Source: Actinomycetes bacterium
GTDB lineage: Bacteria; Actinomycetota; Acidimicrobiia; Acidimicrobiales; RAAP-2
Reading direction: 5' to 3'
Assembly: GCA_021777285.1 (NCBI GenBank)
Contig: JAJYDR010000038.1
Span: forward strand, 1 to 17,458
DNA: 17,458 bases
The position numbers and the translations under genes are program-made. Below the pieces are notes generated by a model that saw only the letters and a program-made list of their open reading frames with translations, had not been told where the DNA came from and did no database searches. Below, one piece after another: positions 9,223 through 15,803 of this stretch. Positions within the stretch are counted from its first letter, which is position 1; each line of letters opens with the position of its first letter.

Positions 9223-9228
9223 AGGCTA
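9223..9228 (-). promoter_or_regulatory. Candidate -10 box (TAGCCT) of the GT2/DUF5719 operon
   Basis: TAGCCT on the minus strand matches TANNNT and sits 7 nt before TTG 9215 and 10 nt before ATG 9212. There is no Shine-Dalgarno sequence between it and the start, which suggests a leader of 0-3 nt. It would give the GT2/DUF5719 pair its own promoter, separate from the rmd-like gene upstream. Confidence 0.45.
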
Positions 9229-9261
9229 GTTGGCCGCCACTGGGCGAACTGAAACGTAGAT

Positions 9262-9277
9262 GGCGAGTTTTCTCGCC
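9262..9277. terminator. Perfect 6-bp hairpin after the rmd-like gene, weak terminator candidate
   Basis: GGCGAG TTTT CTCGCC is a perfect inverted repeat with a 4-nt loop, starting 5 nt after the stop of the rmd-like gene (read on the minus strand). The downstream sequence (ATCTACGTTTC) has no real T-run, so an intrinsic terminator is doubtful. It could also be an operator or mRNA-stabilising hairpin at the operon boundary. Confidence 0.3.
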
Positions 9278-9282
9278 GTTAA

Positions 9283-10191
9283 TCAGGTATGTTGGTTCCC
9301 GCGGCCTTCGTCCAACGCCACAACGACGTCCTCGAGGGACGTCGCGAGGGTGATTCGCGGCTCCCAGCCCGTCGTGCGCTGGAGTTTGGCGAAACTGCCG
9401 CGCGAGACGGGGATCTCAACGGGTCGTAACAAGTCCTCGGACACCTCGAGACGGACCTGCGGCGCGATTCGCCCGACGAGCCACTGCGCGATATCGCTGA
9501 TCGAGACGTCGTGGCCGGATGCGACGTTGTAGACCTCGCCCGCGACGCCGAAGCTCGACAGCAGGCGATAGGCCCGCACGACGTCGCGCACGTCACAGAA
9601 GTCGCGACGGGCCGACAGGTCGCCCACGGCCACGCTGGTGGCACCGTTGTCCCGCGCTTCCAAGAGCCGCGACGCAATGGCTGGCACCACGAAGGTCGTC
9701 GTCTGGCCGGGCCCGATGTGGTTGAAAGGGCGCACGATCACGACGCGTTGGCCGTGGTGCGCGGCCTCGCGCGCCGCATGCTCCGCCTCAATCTTGGACT
9801 GGGCGTAGGGACTCACCGGCCTCGGCGGGTGACTCTCGTCGATCGGCAGCTGTGCTACGTCGACCACGCCGTAGACGTCCGCCGAGCTGACCACGAGCAC
9901 GACTGCCTCGGGCGCGGCGCGGCGTGCGGACTCGAGCACATTGAGCGTGCCGACCACGTTGACCCGGGTGAAATCGTCGGGATGGTGCCACGACTCGCCG
10001 ACGTGGGTCATCGCGGCCAGGTGGTAGATGACCTGTGGCCCCACGGCGCTGATCGCGGACTCGAGCACACCGCGGTCCGTGACGTCGACCTCCCGATCGA
10101 TACCGTGGACCTCATCGCCGGCCGTGGTCAGGTGGTCGATCAGGTGTTTACCGACGAAGCCGCCGGCGCCGGTGATGAGGGACCGCGTCAT
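9283..10191 (-). CDS. rmd: SDR-family nucleotide-sugar reductase, likely GDP-6-deoxy-D-mannose reductase (Rmd)
   Basis: A 302-aa extended SDR protein. The Rossmann motif is GAGGFVG (8-14), the catalytic motif YAQSK (Tyr128, Lys132) and the substrate strand SSADVYG (101-107). RPFNHIGPGQ (153-162) and VGDLSARRDFCDVRDV (188-203) match, as far as I recall, the Pseudomonas aeruginosa Rmd that reduces GDP-4-keto-6-deoxy-D-mannose to GDP-D-rhamnose with NAD(P)H. Length fits. The partner dehydratase (Gmd) is not in the window, but a GDP-mannose synthase (manB) lies about 5.6 kb away. The ATG at 10191 overlaps the stop of the preceding GT4 as ATGA. It is the last gene of the serine hydrolase-GT4-GT4-GT4 operon and is followed by a small hairpin. 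A GDP-mannose 4,6-dehydratase or another NDP-sugar epimerase remains possible, since the fold is shared; the SDR assignment itself is firm. Confidence 0.8.
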   Translation of the reverse strand: MTRSLITGAGGFVGKHLIDHLTTAGDEVHGIDREVDVTDRGVLESAISAVGPQVIYHLAAMTHVGESWHHPDDFTRVNVVGTLNVLESARRAAPEAVVLVVSSADVYGVVDVAQLPIDESHPPRPVSPYAQSKIEAEHAAREAAHHGQRVVIVRPFNHIGPGQTTTFVVPAIASRLLEARDNGATSVAVGDLSARRDFCDVRDVVRAYRLLSSFGVAGEVYNVASGHDVSISDIAQWLVGRIAPQVRLEVSEDLLRPVEIPVSRGSFAKLQRTTGWEPRITLATSLEDVVVALDEGRGNQHT

Positions 10192-11276
10192 CGGCCCGCC
10201 GCCAGGTCGTAGGCCGCCAGGTGTCGCTCGACCGACGACGCCCAGGTGAAAACCTCCGCCCGTCTGCGTGCGCGGCGCTCGAGGTCGAGGCGAGCCTCGC
10301 CGTCGAGGTCGATCGCGCGCTGAAGCGTCCCAGACAGCGCGGACGCGTCACCCGGTGGGCAGACGAGGGCGGTGCCGTCGGCGATCTCCTCCATGACGGT
10401 GCCACTCGAGGTGACCACCACCGCACCGCAGGCCATCGCTTCGAGCACGGGTAGTCCGAATCCCTCGACTCGCGACGGGTAGACGACCGCGCGGGCCCGC
10501 GCGAGCAGTGACGGCAGCGCGGCGTCGTCGACGAAGCCGAGCCGTCGAATGCGCGAGCGCGCCGGATGGTCCTCGATGAGCTGGCGAACATCCTGCTCGG
10601 CCCAGCCCGACTGACCGGCCAACCAAAGCTCAAGTTCGGGGGTGTCCTGGGCCACGGCGGCGAAGGCCTCGAGCAGGGTGTCAAGACCCTTGCGCGGTTC
10701 GACCGTCCCGAGGAACAGCGCGTAGGGCACGTCGGGCGAGACCGGTGATTCAGGGTGGAATCGTTCGAGATCGACACCGTGTGGAGCGACGACGATCGGC
10801 GGAAGATCGCTCACGATCTCACGCAGCTGGCGCGCCGTGAACTCACTGACGCAGATGAGAACCTCGGCGTGCGCCGCCGCGTAGCGGATGGCCCGACGGA
10901 AGAAGGCGGCCTTGGCGGACTCGTGGTACTGCGGGTGTGTGAAGAACGTGAGGTCGTGCACCGTGACCACCGTCGGAGTCGAACCACGCCGCGGCATCGT
11001 GTAGTGCGGGCCGTGCCAGACCTCGGCCCTGCGGGCGACCGTCGTCGTGCCGAGGCGCCAGGCCTCGACGAGCAGGCGCTGGACCCGGCCCGTGGGCACG
11101 AGCGCTTCGGTCGAGGCCTGCGGTGACCAGGACCGCCACCGCTCGGCGTCGTCACGGCGGCTCACGAGCGTCAGGTCCACTCCCGCCGCGGGTAGGCGAC
11201 GGGCGATCTCGACCACGTAGCGGCCCGCGCCCGCGACGTGCGCCGGAACCGCCGAGACGTCGAGCGCTACTCGCAT
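10188..11276 (-). CDS. GT4 family glycosyltransferase, intact active site
   Basis: A 362-aa GT-B fold retaining glycosyltransferase. It has the glycine-rich N-terminal GAGRY (about 16-20), a VHDLTFF block, the donor-phosphate site FLGTVEPRKG (EPRKG at about 193-197) and the nucleotide-ribose motif EGFGLPVLE (Glu271 and Glu279, E-x7-E). I start it at the ATG at 11276 because MRVALDVSAVP is the usual GT4 N-terminus; an open frame reaches 13 codons further but lies inside the previous gene. The ATG overlaps the end of the upstream GT4 by 10 nt, and the stop overlaps the rmd-like start as ATGA. It resembles mannosyl- and rhamnosyltransferases used in polysaccharide assembly; the donor is inferred to be GDP-linked from the neighbouring rmd-like gene, with low certainty. 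Confidence 0.9.
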   Translation of the reverse strand: MRVALDVSAVPAHVAGAGRYVVEIARRLPAAGVDLTLVSRRDDAERWRSWSPQASTEALVPTGRVQRLLVEAWRLGTTTVARRAEVWHGPHYTMPRRGSTPTVVTVHDLTFFTHPQYHESAKAAFFRRAIRYAAAHAEVLICVSEFTARQLREIVSDLPPIVVAPHGVDLERFHPESPVSPDVPYALFLGTVEPRKGLDTLLEAFAAVAQDTPELELWLAGQSGWAEQDVRQLIEDHPARSRIRRLGFVDDAALPSLLARARAVVYPSRVEGFGLPVLEAMACGAVVVTSSGTVMEEIADGTALVCPPGDASALSGTLQRAIDLDGEARLDLERRARRRAEVFTWASSVERHLAAYDLAAGR

Positions 11277-12334
11277 CGCCAACCCGCCAGGTGGTCGAGC
11301 GCGCACTGGCGCCACGTGAGATCGGCCACCGAAGCCCGTCGCCTCGCGCGCGCCTCGCGCGTATTCGCTCGCTCGAGACTTCGTCGCAGCGCGTCCGCGA
11401 TTGCGTCCACGTCAAGCGGATCGGCGAGGTCGACCTCAGGATTCGCGCGCACGCTCGGCGTCGTGGTGCTCGCGACGACACGCGATCCCTGCGCGAGCGC
11501 CTCGACCGGCGGCAGGCCCCACCCCTCGTTTCGAGGGACGTAGGCCACCACGGTCGCATCGCGGTAGAGCCCCCGCAGCACGTCGCGGGTCACCCGCCCG
11601 ACCACGACGGCGTCGTCGAGGGTCACCGAACCCCACCCGCTCGGCCCGACGATGACCAGTGGACCAAGCTCCGGCGCCGTGACGCGGGCGTGGGCGTGGG
11701 CGCGTACCAGCCGCTCGATATTCTTGCGGGGCTCGCGCGTCCCCGCGTAGAGGGTGAATGGCCCGTCGACCCCCGCATCGGCGAGCAACCGAGCCACCGC
11801 CGTGGGCGTAGCGGGCGTGGTGTCGTCATCCACGCCGAGGTGGATCCGGTGCAACCGTGATCGGTCGAAGCCGTCCTCCACTAACCGGTCGTCGAGGCCC
11901 GGGGACGACGTGAAGACTCGAACGTCCGAACGGCGCCGAATGAGACGCAGGCGGCCCTCGTGGAACCGCCGGCCGTGGGCGGTGGTGGCGTCCGGCTCGT
12001 CGCGCCACAGCAGGTCGTGGACGGCCACCGAATGCACCGCCGCGGACCGACCGCCGCCGAAGGGTCCCGCGAGGGACGTCGCGTGCACCACGTCGGACTC
12101 GGCCGGTACCCCGAGCGGCCACCGCGACCAGAGGCGCGTGAGAACACCCACCGGCAGACCGATGCGCCGCGGCGTAATCGCGAGCGAGTCGAGGTCGATC
12201 AGCTCCGACGGCGTGAGTCCCACGAGCTCGCCCGCCTCGATCGCCGCGAGCGCGTCCACGAGGCCGCGGACGTAGGTGGCGATCCCGCCGGGCTGTGGCC
12301 GCGACAGTTGGTCGAGCGAGACGGTGATAATCAC
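11267..12334 (-). CDS. GT4 family glycosyltransferase (second)
   Basis: A 355-aa GT-B glycosyltransferase. The N-terminus shows GGIATYVRGL (16-25), and the C-terminal domain carries YAGTREPRKNIERLV (EPRKN at 201-205) and NEGWGLPPVEAL (Glu270 and Glu278, E-x7-E), so the donor-binding residues are present. The start is GTG at 12334, forming a GTGA overlap with the stop of the upstream gene, with GGGGG a few bases before it as the likely ribosome site. The end overlaps the next GT4 by 10 nt. Sequence similarity to its neighbours looks low outside the motifs, so these are probably distinct transferases that add successive sugars rather than a recent duplication. Substrates unknown. Confidence 0.9.
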   Translation of the reverse strand: MIITVSLDQLSRPQPGGIATYVRGLVDALAAIEAGELVGLTPSELIDLDSLAITPRRIGLPVGVLTRLWSRWPLGVPAESDVVHATSLAGPFGGGRSAAVHSVAVHDLLWRDEPDATTAHGRRFHEGRLRLIRRRSDVRVFTSSPGLDDRLVEDGFDRSRLHRIHLGVDDDTTPATPTAVARLLADAGVDGPFTLYAGTREPRKNIERLVRAHAHARVTAPELGPLVIVGPSGWGSVTLDDAVVVGRVTRDVLRGLYRDATVVAYVPRNEGWGLPPVEALAQGSRVVASTTTPSVRANPEVDLADPLDVDAIADALRRSLERANTREARARRRASVADLTWRQCALDHLAGWRCE

Positions 12335-13323
12335 GACCCCCAGCCTCGCACGACGTCACCGTACAGGTTCAGGTACGCCGTGGCCGCGCTCGACGGCGCG
12401 AAGTCTGCCGCTCGCGCCCAACCCGCGGCTCGCGCCAGGGCGCGACGCGGCTCGTTTAACCAGAGGTCCTTCACCTGCTCGATGATGTCCCCGTCGGATT
12501 CGGCCAGCTCGCTCGCCCCGTTCAGCAGTTCGCGATTGATCGGCGTGGAGCGGGCGATCGTCGGCACGCCGGCCTCGAGGGCGGCGATGGCAAAAGACGG
12601 GAATCGCGCGCCGTCCGAGACGTGCACGACGACCCGGGCCCGACCGAGCGCTCCTCGCGCGTCGCGACGGGCCATCAGCTCTACATCGATGCCACCGGAC
12701 CGGATCCGCTGGGCCGCCGCGGCGCTCGTGAGCGCGATCACCCGGGCTCCGAGTCGGGCACCGGCGTCGGTCAACGAGGGGGCCAGGCGGATGAAGTGCT
12801 CGACGGCACCGGTGACGTTCACCACGAGCGCGTCGCCGTCCACCGTCAGATCGACGTTGGGCACCGCGGGGGGCACCACGACCACCCGGTCGCGGGCGAC
12901 CCCGAGATTCACGAGCACCTCGTCACGCGCGACCTGACTCGAAGCCACGACGACCGCGCCGCGGGCGATCACCCGGCGTAGTTGTGCGGCGCGCTGACTC
13001 GTTCGCGACTCCTCGCGCAGGGCGCGCAGGTCGTCCACCGAGACGATCGCGGGCACGTCACGCGTCGGGGGCGTCGCGACGCCGGCCACGTGGACCACGT
13101 CCACCGGCGGGAGTAGTCGGTCGATCGATCGACCCAACCCGCGCCGCCACCACGGCGACCACCAGATCCTCGACGGGAGGGCTGCGTCACCGGCGCCGGC
13201 CCGGCTCCGGGTGCGAAAGCGCACCAGCGTGCACCCACCGGCGGCCTCGAGGGCGTCGGCGAGGTCCGTCATCGAGTTGCCCAGTGATTCCAAGGATCCG
13301 TCGAGGTCGAGTCCGACCCGCAC
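12331..13323 (-). CDS. Divergent GT4-like glycosyltransferase with degraded catalytic motifs
   Basis: A 330-aa GT-B-like protein. The first residues MRVGLDLDGSLESLGNSM are typical of GT4 proteins, and the order of blocks is kept: VHVAGV (about 77-82), VASSQVARDEV (about 126-136), VVVVPPAVP (147-155) and ALEAGVPTIARS (248-259). However, the EPRKG/N phosphate-binding motif is replaced by VTGAVEHFIRL, and the first Glu of E-x7-E is missing (GARFPSFAIAALE). It may be inactive, a scaffold, or use another donor mode. Start: GTG at 13323 has GAGG with a 5-nt spacer; an alternative GTG at 13338 would overlap the serine hydrolase stop as GTGA and add five residues. The open frame upstream is antisense-like shadow of the hydrolase. 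It is 11 nt after the hydrolase and overlaps the next GT4 by 4 nt. Confidence 0.75.
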   Translation of the reverse strand: MRVGLDLDGSLESLGNSMTDLADALEAAGGCTLVRFRTRSRAGAGDAALPSRIWWSPWWRRGLGRSIDRLLPPVDVVHVAGVATPPTRDVPAIVSVDDLRALREESRTSQRAAQLRRVIARGAVVVASSQVARDEVLVNLGVARDRVVVVPPAVPNVDLTVDGDALVVNVTGAVEHFIRLAPSLTDAGARLGARVIALTSAAAAQRIRSGGIDVELMARRDARGALGRARVVVHVSDGARFPSFAIAALEAGVPTIARSTPINRELLNGASELAESDGDIIEQVKDLWLNEPRRALARAAGWARAADFAPSSAATAYLNLYGDVVRGWGS

Positions 13324-13328
13324 GAGGG

Positions 13329-13332
13329 CCTC
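13329..13332 (-). promoter_or_regulatory. Ribosome binding site (GAGG) of the divergent GT4 gene
   Basis: GAGG sits 5 nt before the GTG at 13323 and just after the stop of the serine hydrolase gene. The alternative GTG at 13338 has no such site, so this favours the shorter protein beginning MRVGLD. Confidence 0.45.
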
Positions 13333-13334
13333 AG

Positions 13335-14147
13335 TCACGAGGTGAGCGCGAGCGTACGAATAGCGGAGATCCAGCTCGGCCAGAGCGCGACAGCCCAGGG
13401 CCCGAAGGCCACGGTGCTCGTCGCAACGACCGCGATGCGTTCGCGGACGTTGAACAGCGCGAGTGCGCCGCTTTGTCCGAAGTGACCGGCACTGTCGGGT
13501 GGCCAGTCCCCCATCCAATGTCGCTTGTCGCCGCGGATCTCGGGCCCGAGCCCCCACGGGCACGGTCGGAATCGCCCGAATCCCGGCACGATCCCGTCGA
13601 GCTCACCGAGGTACGGGGACAGAATCCGATCCCGGGTCGTAACGGCGAGCCCATCCGAGCGCAGCCACGCACCCGCGAAGGTCATCAGGTCGCGCGTCGA
13701 GCCGACCACGCCCGCGGCCGGGCGACCTTCGAGGGCCGTGTCGCCGAGCCCGAGGCCGCTGAACACGCGATCGTCGAGCCACCGGGCTGGCGACTCGTCA
13801 CCGACGATTGCGGCGACCGCGCGGTCCACGGCCACGTTGGAGTAGACGCGTTTGGTCCCCACCGGTGCCGTGGTGTCGCTCGATTCGAGTCCGTAACCGG
13901 CGCTGTGGGAGAGGTGATGGGCGAGGGTGGCCCCCGGCGGGCCAAGCGGCTCCTCATAACGGTGCAGGCCCCAGTCGACCTCGACCCCGACCGCCATCGC
14001 GACCGCCAGCTTCGAGACTGACGCCCAGGGTCGACGGTCCTCGAGGTCACCGTCCGCTGCTAGCACCGTGACCTCGCCGTCCACGAGCGCGAGCACCCCG
14101 ACAGCCGGCGATCCCGGCCAACCGGCACAGAGCGTCGAGGAGTCCAC
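13335..14147 (-). CDS. Cytoplasmic serine hydrolase of the beta-lactamase/peptidase S12 fold
   Basis: A 270-aa protein with the three signature elements of the class C beta-lactamase/S12/EstB esterase group: SVSK (nucleophile Ser43, Lys46), YSN (Tyr102, Asn104) and HFG (His222-Gly224) in the place of the KTG/HTG box. The LAHHLSHSAGYG block (75-86) resembles the LLxHTSGL segment of that group. It lacks a signal peptide and is shorter than secreted beta-lactamases (about 350-400 aa), so an intracellular esterase, amidase or transpeptidase-like enzyme is more likely than antibiotic resistance. Start GTG at 14147 lies 6 nt after a TAACAT box, fitting a leaderless mRNA. It heads the five-gene operon with the three GT4s and the rmd-like gene, which hints that it trims or deacylates a glycan precursor; that is inference. 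Confidence 0.85.
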   Translation of the reverse strand: MDSSTLCAGWPGSPAVGVLALVDGEVTVLAADGDLEDRRPWASVSKLAVAMAVGVEVDWGLHRYEEPLGPPGATLAHHLSHSAGYGLESSDTTAPVGTKRVYSNVAVDRAVAAIVGDESPARWLDDRVFSGLGLGDTALEGRPAAGVVGSTRDLMTFAGAWLRSDGLAVTTRDRILSPYLGELDGIVPGFGRFRPCPWGLGPEIRGDKRHWMGDWPPDSAGHFGQSGALALFNVRERIAVVATSTVAFGPWAVALWPSWISAIRTLALTS

Positions 14148-14153
14148 GGATCG

Positions 14154-14159
14154 ATGTTA
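14154..14159 (-). promoter_or_regulatory. Candidate -10 box (TAACAT) of the serine hydrolase-GT4-rmd operon
   Basis: TAACAT on the minus strand ends 6 nt before the GTG at 14147, so transcription would start on the start codon. Only 35 bp separate this start codon from that of cofD, and the two -10 boxes are 10 bp apart, back to back. Confidence 0.5.
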
Positions 14160-14169
14160 GAAGGCCACG

Positions 14170-14175
14170 TAAGGT
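14170..14175 (+). promoter_or_regulatory. Candidate -10 box (TAAGGT) of cofD-cofE
   Basis: TAAGGT ends 7 nt before the ATG at 14183. The only purine-rich stretch (GAGG) directly abuts the ATG, too close to act as a normal ribosome site, so a leaderless mRNA is the simplest reading. Any -35 element would fall at or inside the start of the divergent serine hydrolase gene. Confidence 0.5.
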
Positions 14176-14182
14176 TTCGAGG

Positions 14183-15097
14183 ATGATCACCGTTCTCAGT
14201 GGCGGCGTTGGCGCCGCGCGACTCCTGCGGGCCCTCCGGGCCACGCCACACCCGCCCGAGACGCGCGCGGTCGTGAACGTCGGTGACGACCTGGTCCTGC
14301 ACGGACTCACCATCTGTCCCGACCTCGACACGATCCTCTACACGCTGGCTGGCCTCAACAACGACCAGACGGGCTGGGGGCTCGCCGGTGAGAGTTGGCG
14401 AGTCATGGCTGAGCTCGAGGCCATCGGCGGCGAGTCCTGGTTCCGTCTTGGCGACCGGGACCTCGCGACCCACCTCTATCGCACGCAACGATTGGCAACC
14501 GGTGCGACCAAGACCATGGTGAGCGCCGAGTTGGTCTCGGCCTTCGGTGTGGACGTGACCCTCCTGCCAGTGACCGACGACCCCGTCGCGACAGTCTTCG
14601 ATTCCACCGACGGTCGTCTCTCGTTCCAGGAGTACTTCGTACGCCACCACCACGCGATCCCCGTCCTCGGCGTCGAGATCGTCGGTGCGGCCAGTGCCCG
14701 AGCGACGCCGGCCGCGCTCTCGGCGCTCGAGGAGGCCCGCCGCATCGTCATCGCGCCCTCGAACCCCATCATCTCCATCGACCCGATCCTGCAGATCCCC
14801 GGTGTTCGCGACGTAGTCCGCGCACGACGCGCCGACGTTGTCGCCGTCTCGCCCATCATCGGTGGCGTCGCTCTGAAGGGCCCCGCGGACCGGTTGCTAG
14901 CCGAGCTCGGCCACGACGTGAGTTGCGTCGGCGTCGCCGACTTCTACGGTGACATCGTGGGCACCTGGGTCATCGACGTGGCCGATGCCCACCACGAAGC
15001 AGCGCTACGCGAGCGTGGCTACGACGTTCGCGTCACCACGACGGTCATGGGCCGCGCTGACCACGACGCGGCCCTCGCCTCGGCGGTGTTGTCGTGA
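14183..15097 (+). CDS. cofD: 2-phospho-L-lactate (or phosphoenolpyruvate) transferase CofD/FbiA, F420 biosynthesis
   Basis: A 304-aa protein matching the CofD/FbiA family in length and motifs: LSGGVGAARL (5-14), NVGDD (32-36), CPDLDT with Asp47 and Asp49 (45-50), RLGDRDLATH (89-98), and the APSNP loop (191-195) followed by SIDPIL. The enzyme transfers the phospholactyl or enolpyruvyl-phosphate group from a GDP-activated donor to the deazaflavin Fo, forming F420-0 or its dehydro form; in mycobacteria the substrate is the phosphoenolpyruvate version. It acts in the cytoplasm. The stop overlaps the cofE start as GTGA, so the two are co-translated. The gene making the activated donor (cofC/fbiD) and the Fo synthase are not in the window. 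Start ATG 14183 is the natural family start and lies just after a TAAGGT box. Confidence 0.96.
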   Translation: MITVLSGGVGAARLLRALRATPHPPETRAVVNVGDDLVLHGLTICPDLDTILYTLAGLNNDQTGWGLAGESWRVMAELEAIGGESWFRLGDRDLATHLYRTQRLATGATKTMVSAELVSAFGVDVTLLPVTDDPVATVFDSTDGRLSFQEYFVRHHHAIPVLGVEIVGAASARATPAALSALEEARRIVIAPSNPIISIDPILQIPGVRDVVRARRADVVAVSPIIGGVALKGPADRLLAELGHDVSCVGVADFYGDIVGTWVIDVADAHHEAALRERGYDVRVTTTVMGRADHDAALASAVLS

Positions 15098-15801
15098 GCC
15101 TGCTCGTCACCCCCATCCGCCTTAGCGGCAACGTGACGCCCGAGAGCGACATCGTGACACTCCTGCTCGCAGCGATGGACGAACAGGGCGAGTCCGTCCT
15201 CGACGGCGACGTGATCGTCGTCACCAGCAAAGTCGTCGCCAAGGCTGAGGGACGTGTGGTGGCTTTCGACGGTACCGAGGAGGCGAAGCTCGCCCTGATC
15301 GAGTCCGAGTCTCGGCGAATCCTGCGCCGGCGCGGCACACTGCGCATCACCGAGACGCACCACGGCTTCGTCAACGCCAACGCCGGCGTCGACCTCTCGA
15401 ACACCGAACCCGGCACCGCCGTCCTGCTCCCCACCGACCCCGACCGGTCTGCTCGACGCCTGCGGGCCACGCTTCGTCGGCGCCGCGACGTCGACGTCGG
15501 GGTCGTCATCACCGACACCTTTGGTCGCGCGTGGCGACACGGCGTGACCGACGTGGCCATCGGCACGGCCGGCTTGCGAGCCGTACTCGACCTGCGCGGC
15601 ACCGTCGACGCGACGGGGCGTACCCTCGAGGCGACCGAGGTCGCGATCGCCGATGAGATCGCCGGGGCGGCGAACCTCGTGCTGGGAAAAGCCGCCGGCA
15701 CGCCGTTCGCCCGGTTGCGCGGACTCGACCCGACCTACTTCGGCGACGGTTCGGTCGCGCGCGACATCATCCGACCGGTGAACGGCGATCTCTTCCGCTA
15801 G
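15094..15801 (+). CDS. cofE: Coenzyme F420-0:L-glutamate ligase CofE (single-domain FbiB)
   Basis: A 235-aa enzyme that adds glutamate residues to F420-0 using GTP and divalent metal. Family signatures are VIVVTSKVVAKAEG (40-53), VNANAGVDLSN (93-103), ITDTFGRAWRHG with Asp141-Thr142 (139-150) and the highly conserved VDATGRTLEATEVAIADEIA (171-190). In mycobacterial FbiB (about 448 aa) this domain is followed by a nitroreductase-like FMN domain that reduces dehydro-F420-0. Here the protein ends at RPVNGDLFR, about where that second domain would begin, and manB starts to be read from the other strand 2 bp later, so the C-terminal domain is truly absent from the locus rather than split by a frameshift. 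Start GTG at 15094 overlaps the cofD stop by 4 nt. Archaeal CofE proteins are also single-domain and of similar size. Confidence 0.95.
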   Translation: MSLLVTPIRLSGNVTPESDIVTLLLAAMDEQGESVLDGDVIVVTSKVVAKAEGRVVAFDGTEEAKLALIESESRRILRRRGTLRITETHHGFVNANAGVDLSNTEPGTAVLLPTDPDRSARRLRATLRRRRDVDVGVVITDTFGRAWRHGVTDVAIGTAGLRAVLDLRGTVDATGRTLEATEVAIADEIAGAANLVLGKAAGTPFARLRGLDPTYFGDGSVARDIIRPVNGDLFR

Positions 15802-15803
15802 GG

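Noticed and set aside
8316..9353. 345-codon plus-strand open frame across the GT2 N-terminus
   Set aside because: The opposite strand carries the full GT2 motifs (ENRGFAAACN, HDD, GEDLDFCWR). The plus-strand product looks like charged antisense translation.
11277..11315. 13-codon N-terminal extension of the first GT4
   Set aside because: It lies inside the preceding gene and has no family resemblance; MRVALDVSAVP at 11276 is the normal start.
13324..13563. Upstream extension of the third GT4 frame to 13563
   Set aside because: This part is an out-of-frame reading of the serine hydrolase gene; the GT4 N-terminus MRVGLD begins at 13323.
13335..14147. Antibiotic-resistance beta-lactamase
   Set aside because: No signal peptide, short length, HFG in place of KTG/HTG and an operon of sugar genes make this reading unlikely, although the fold is shared.
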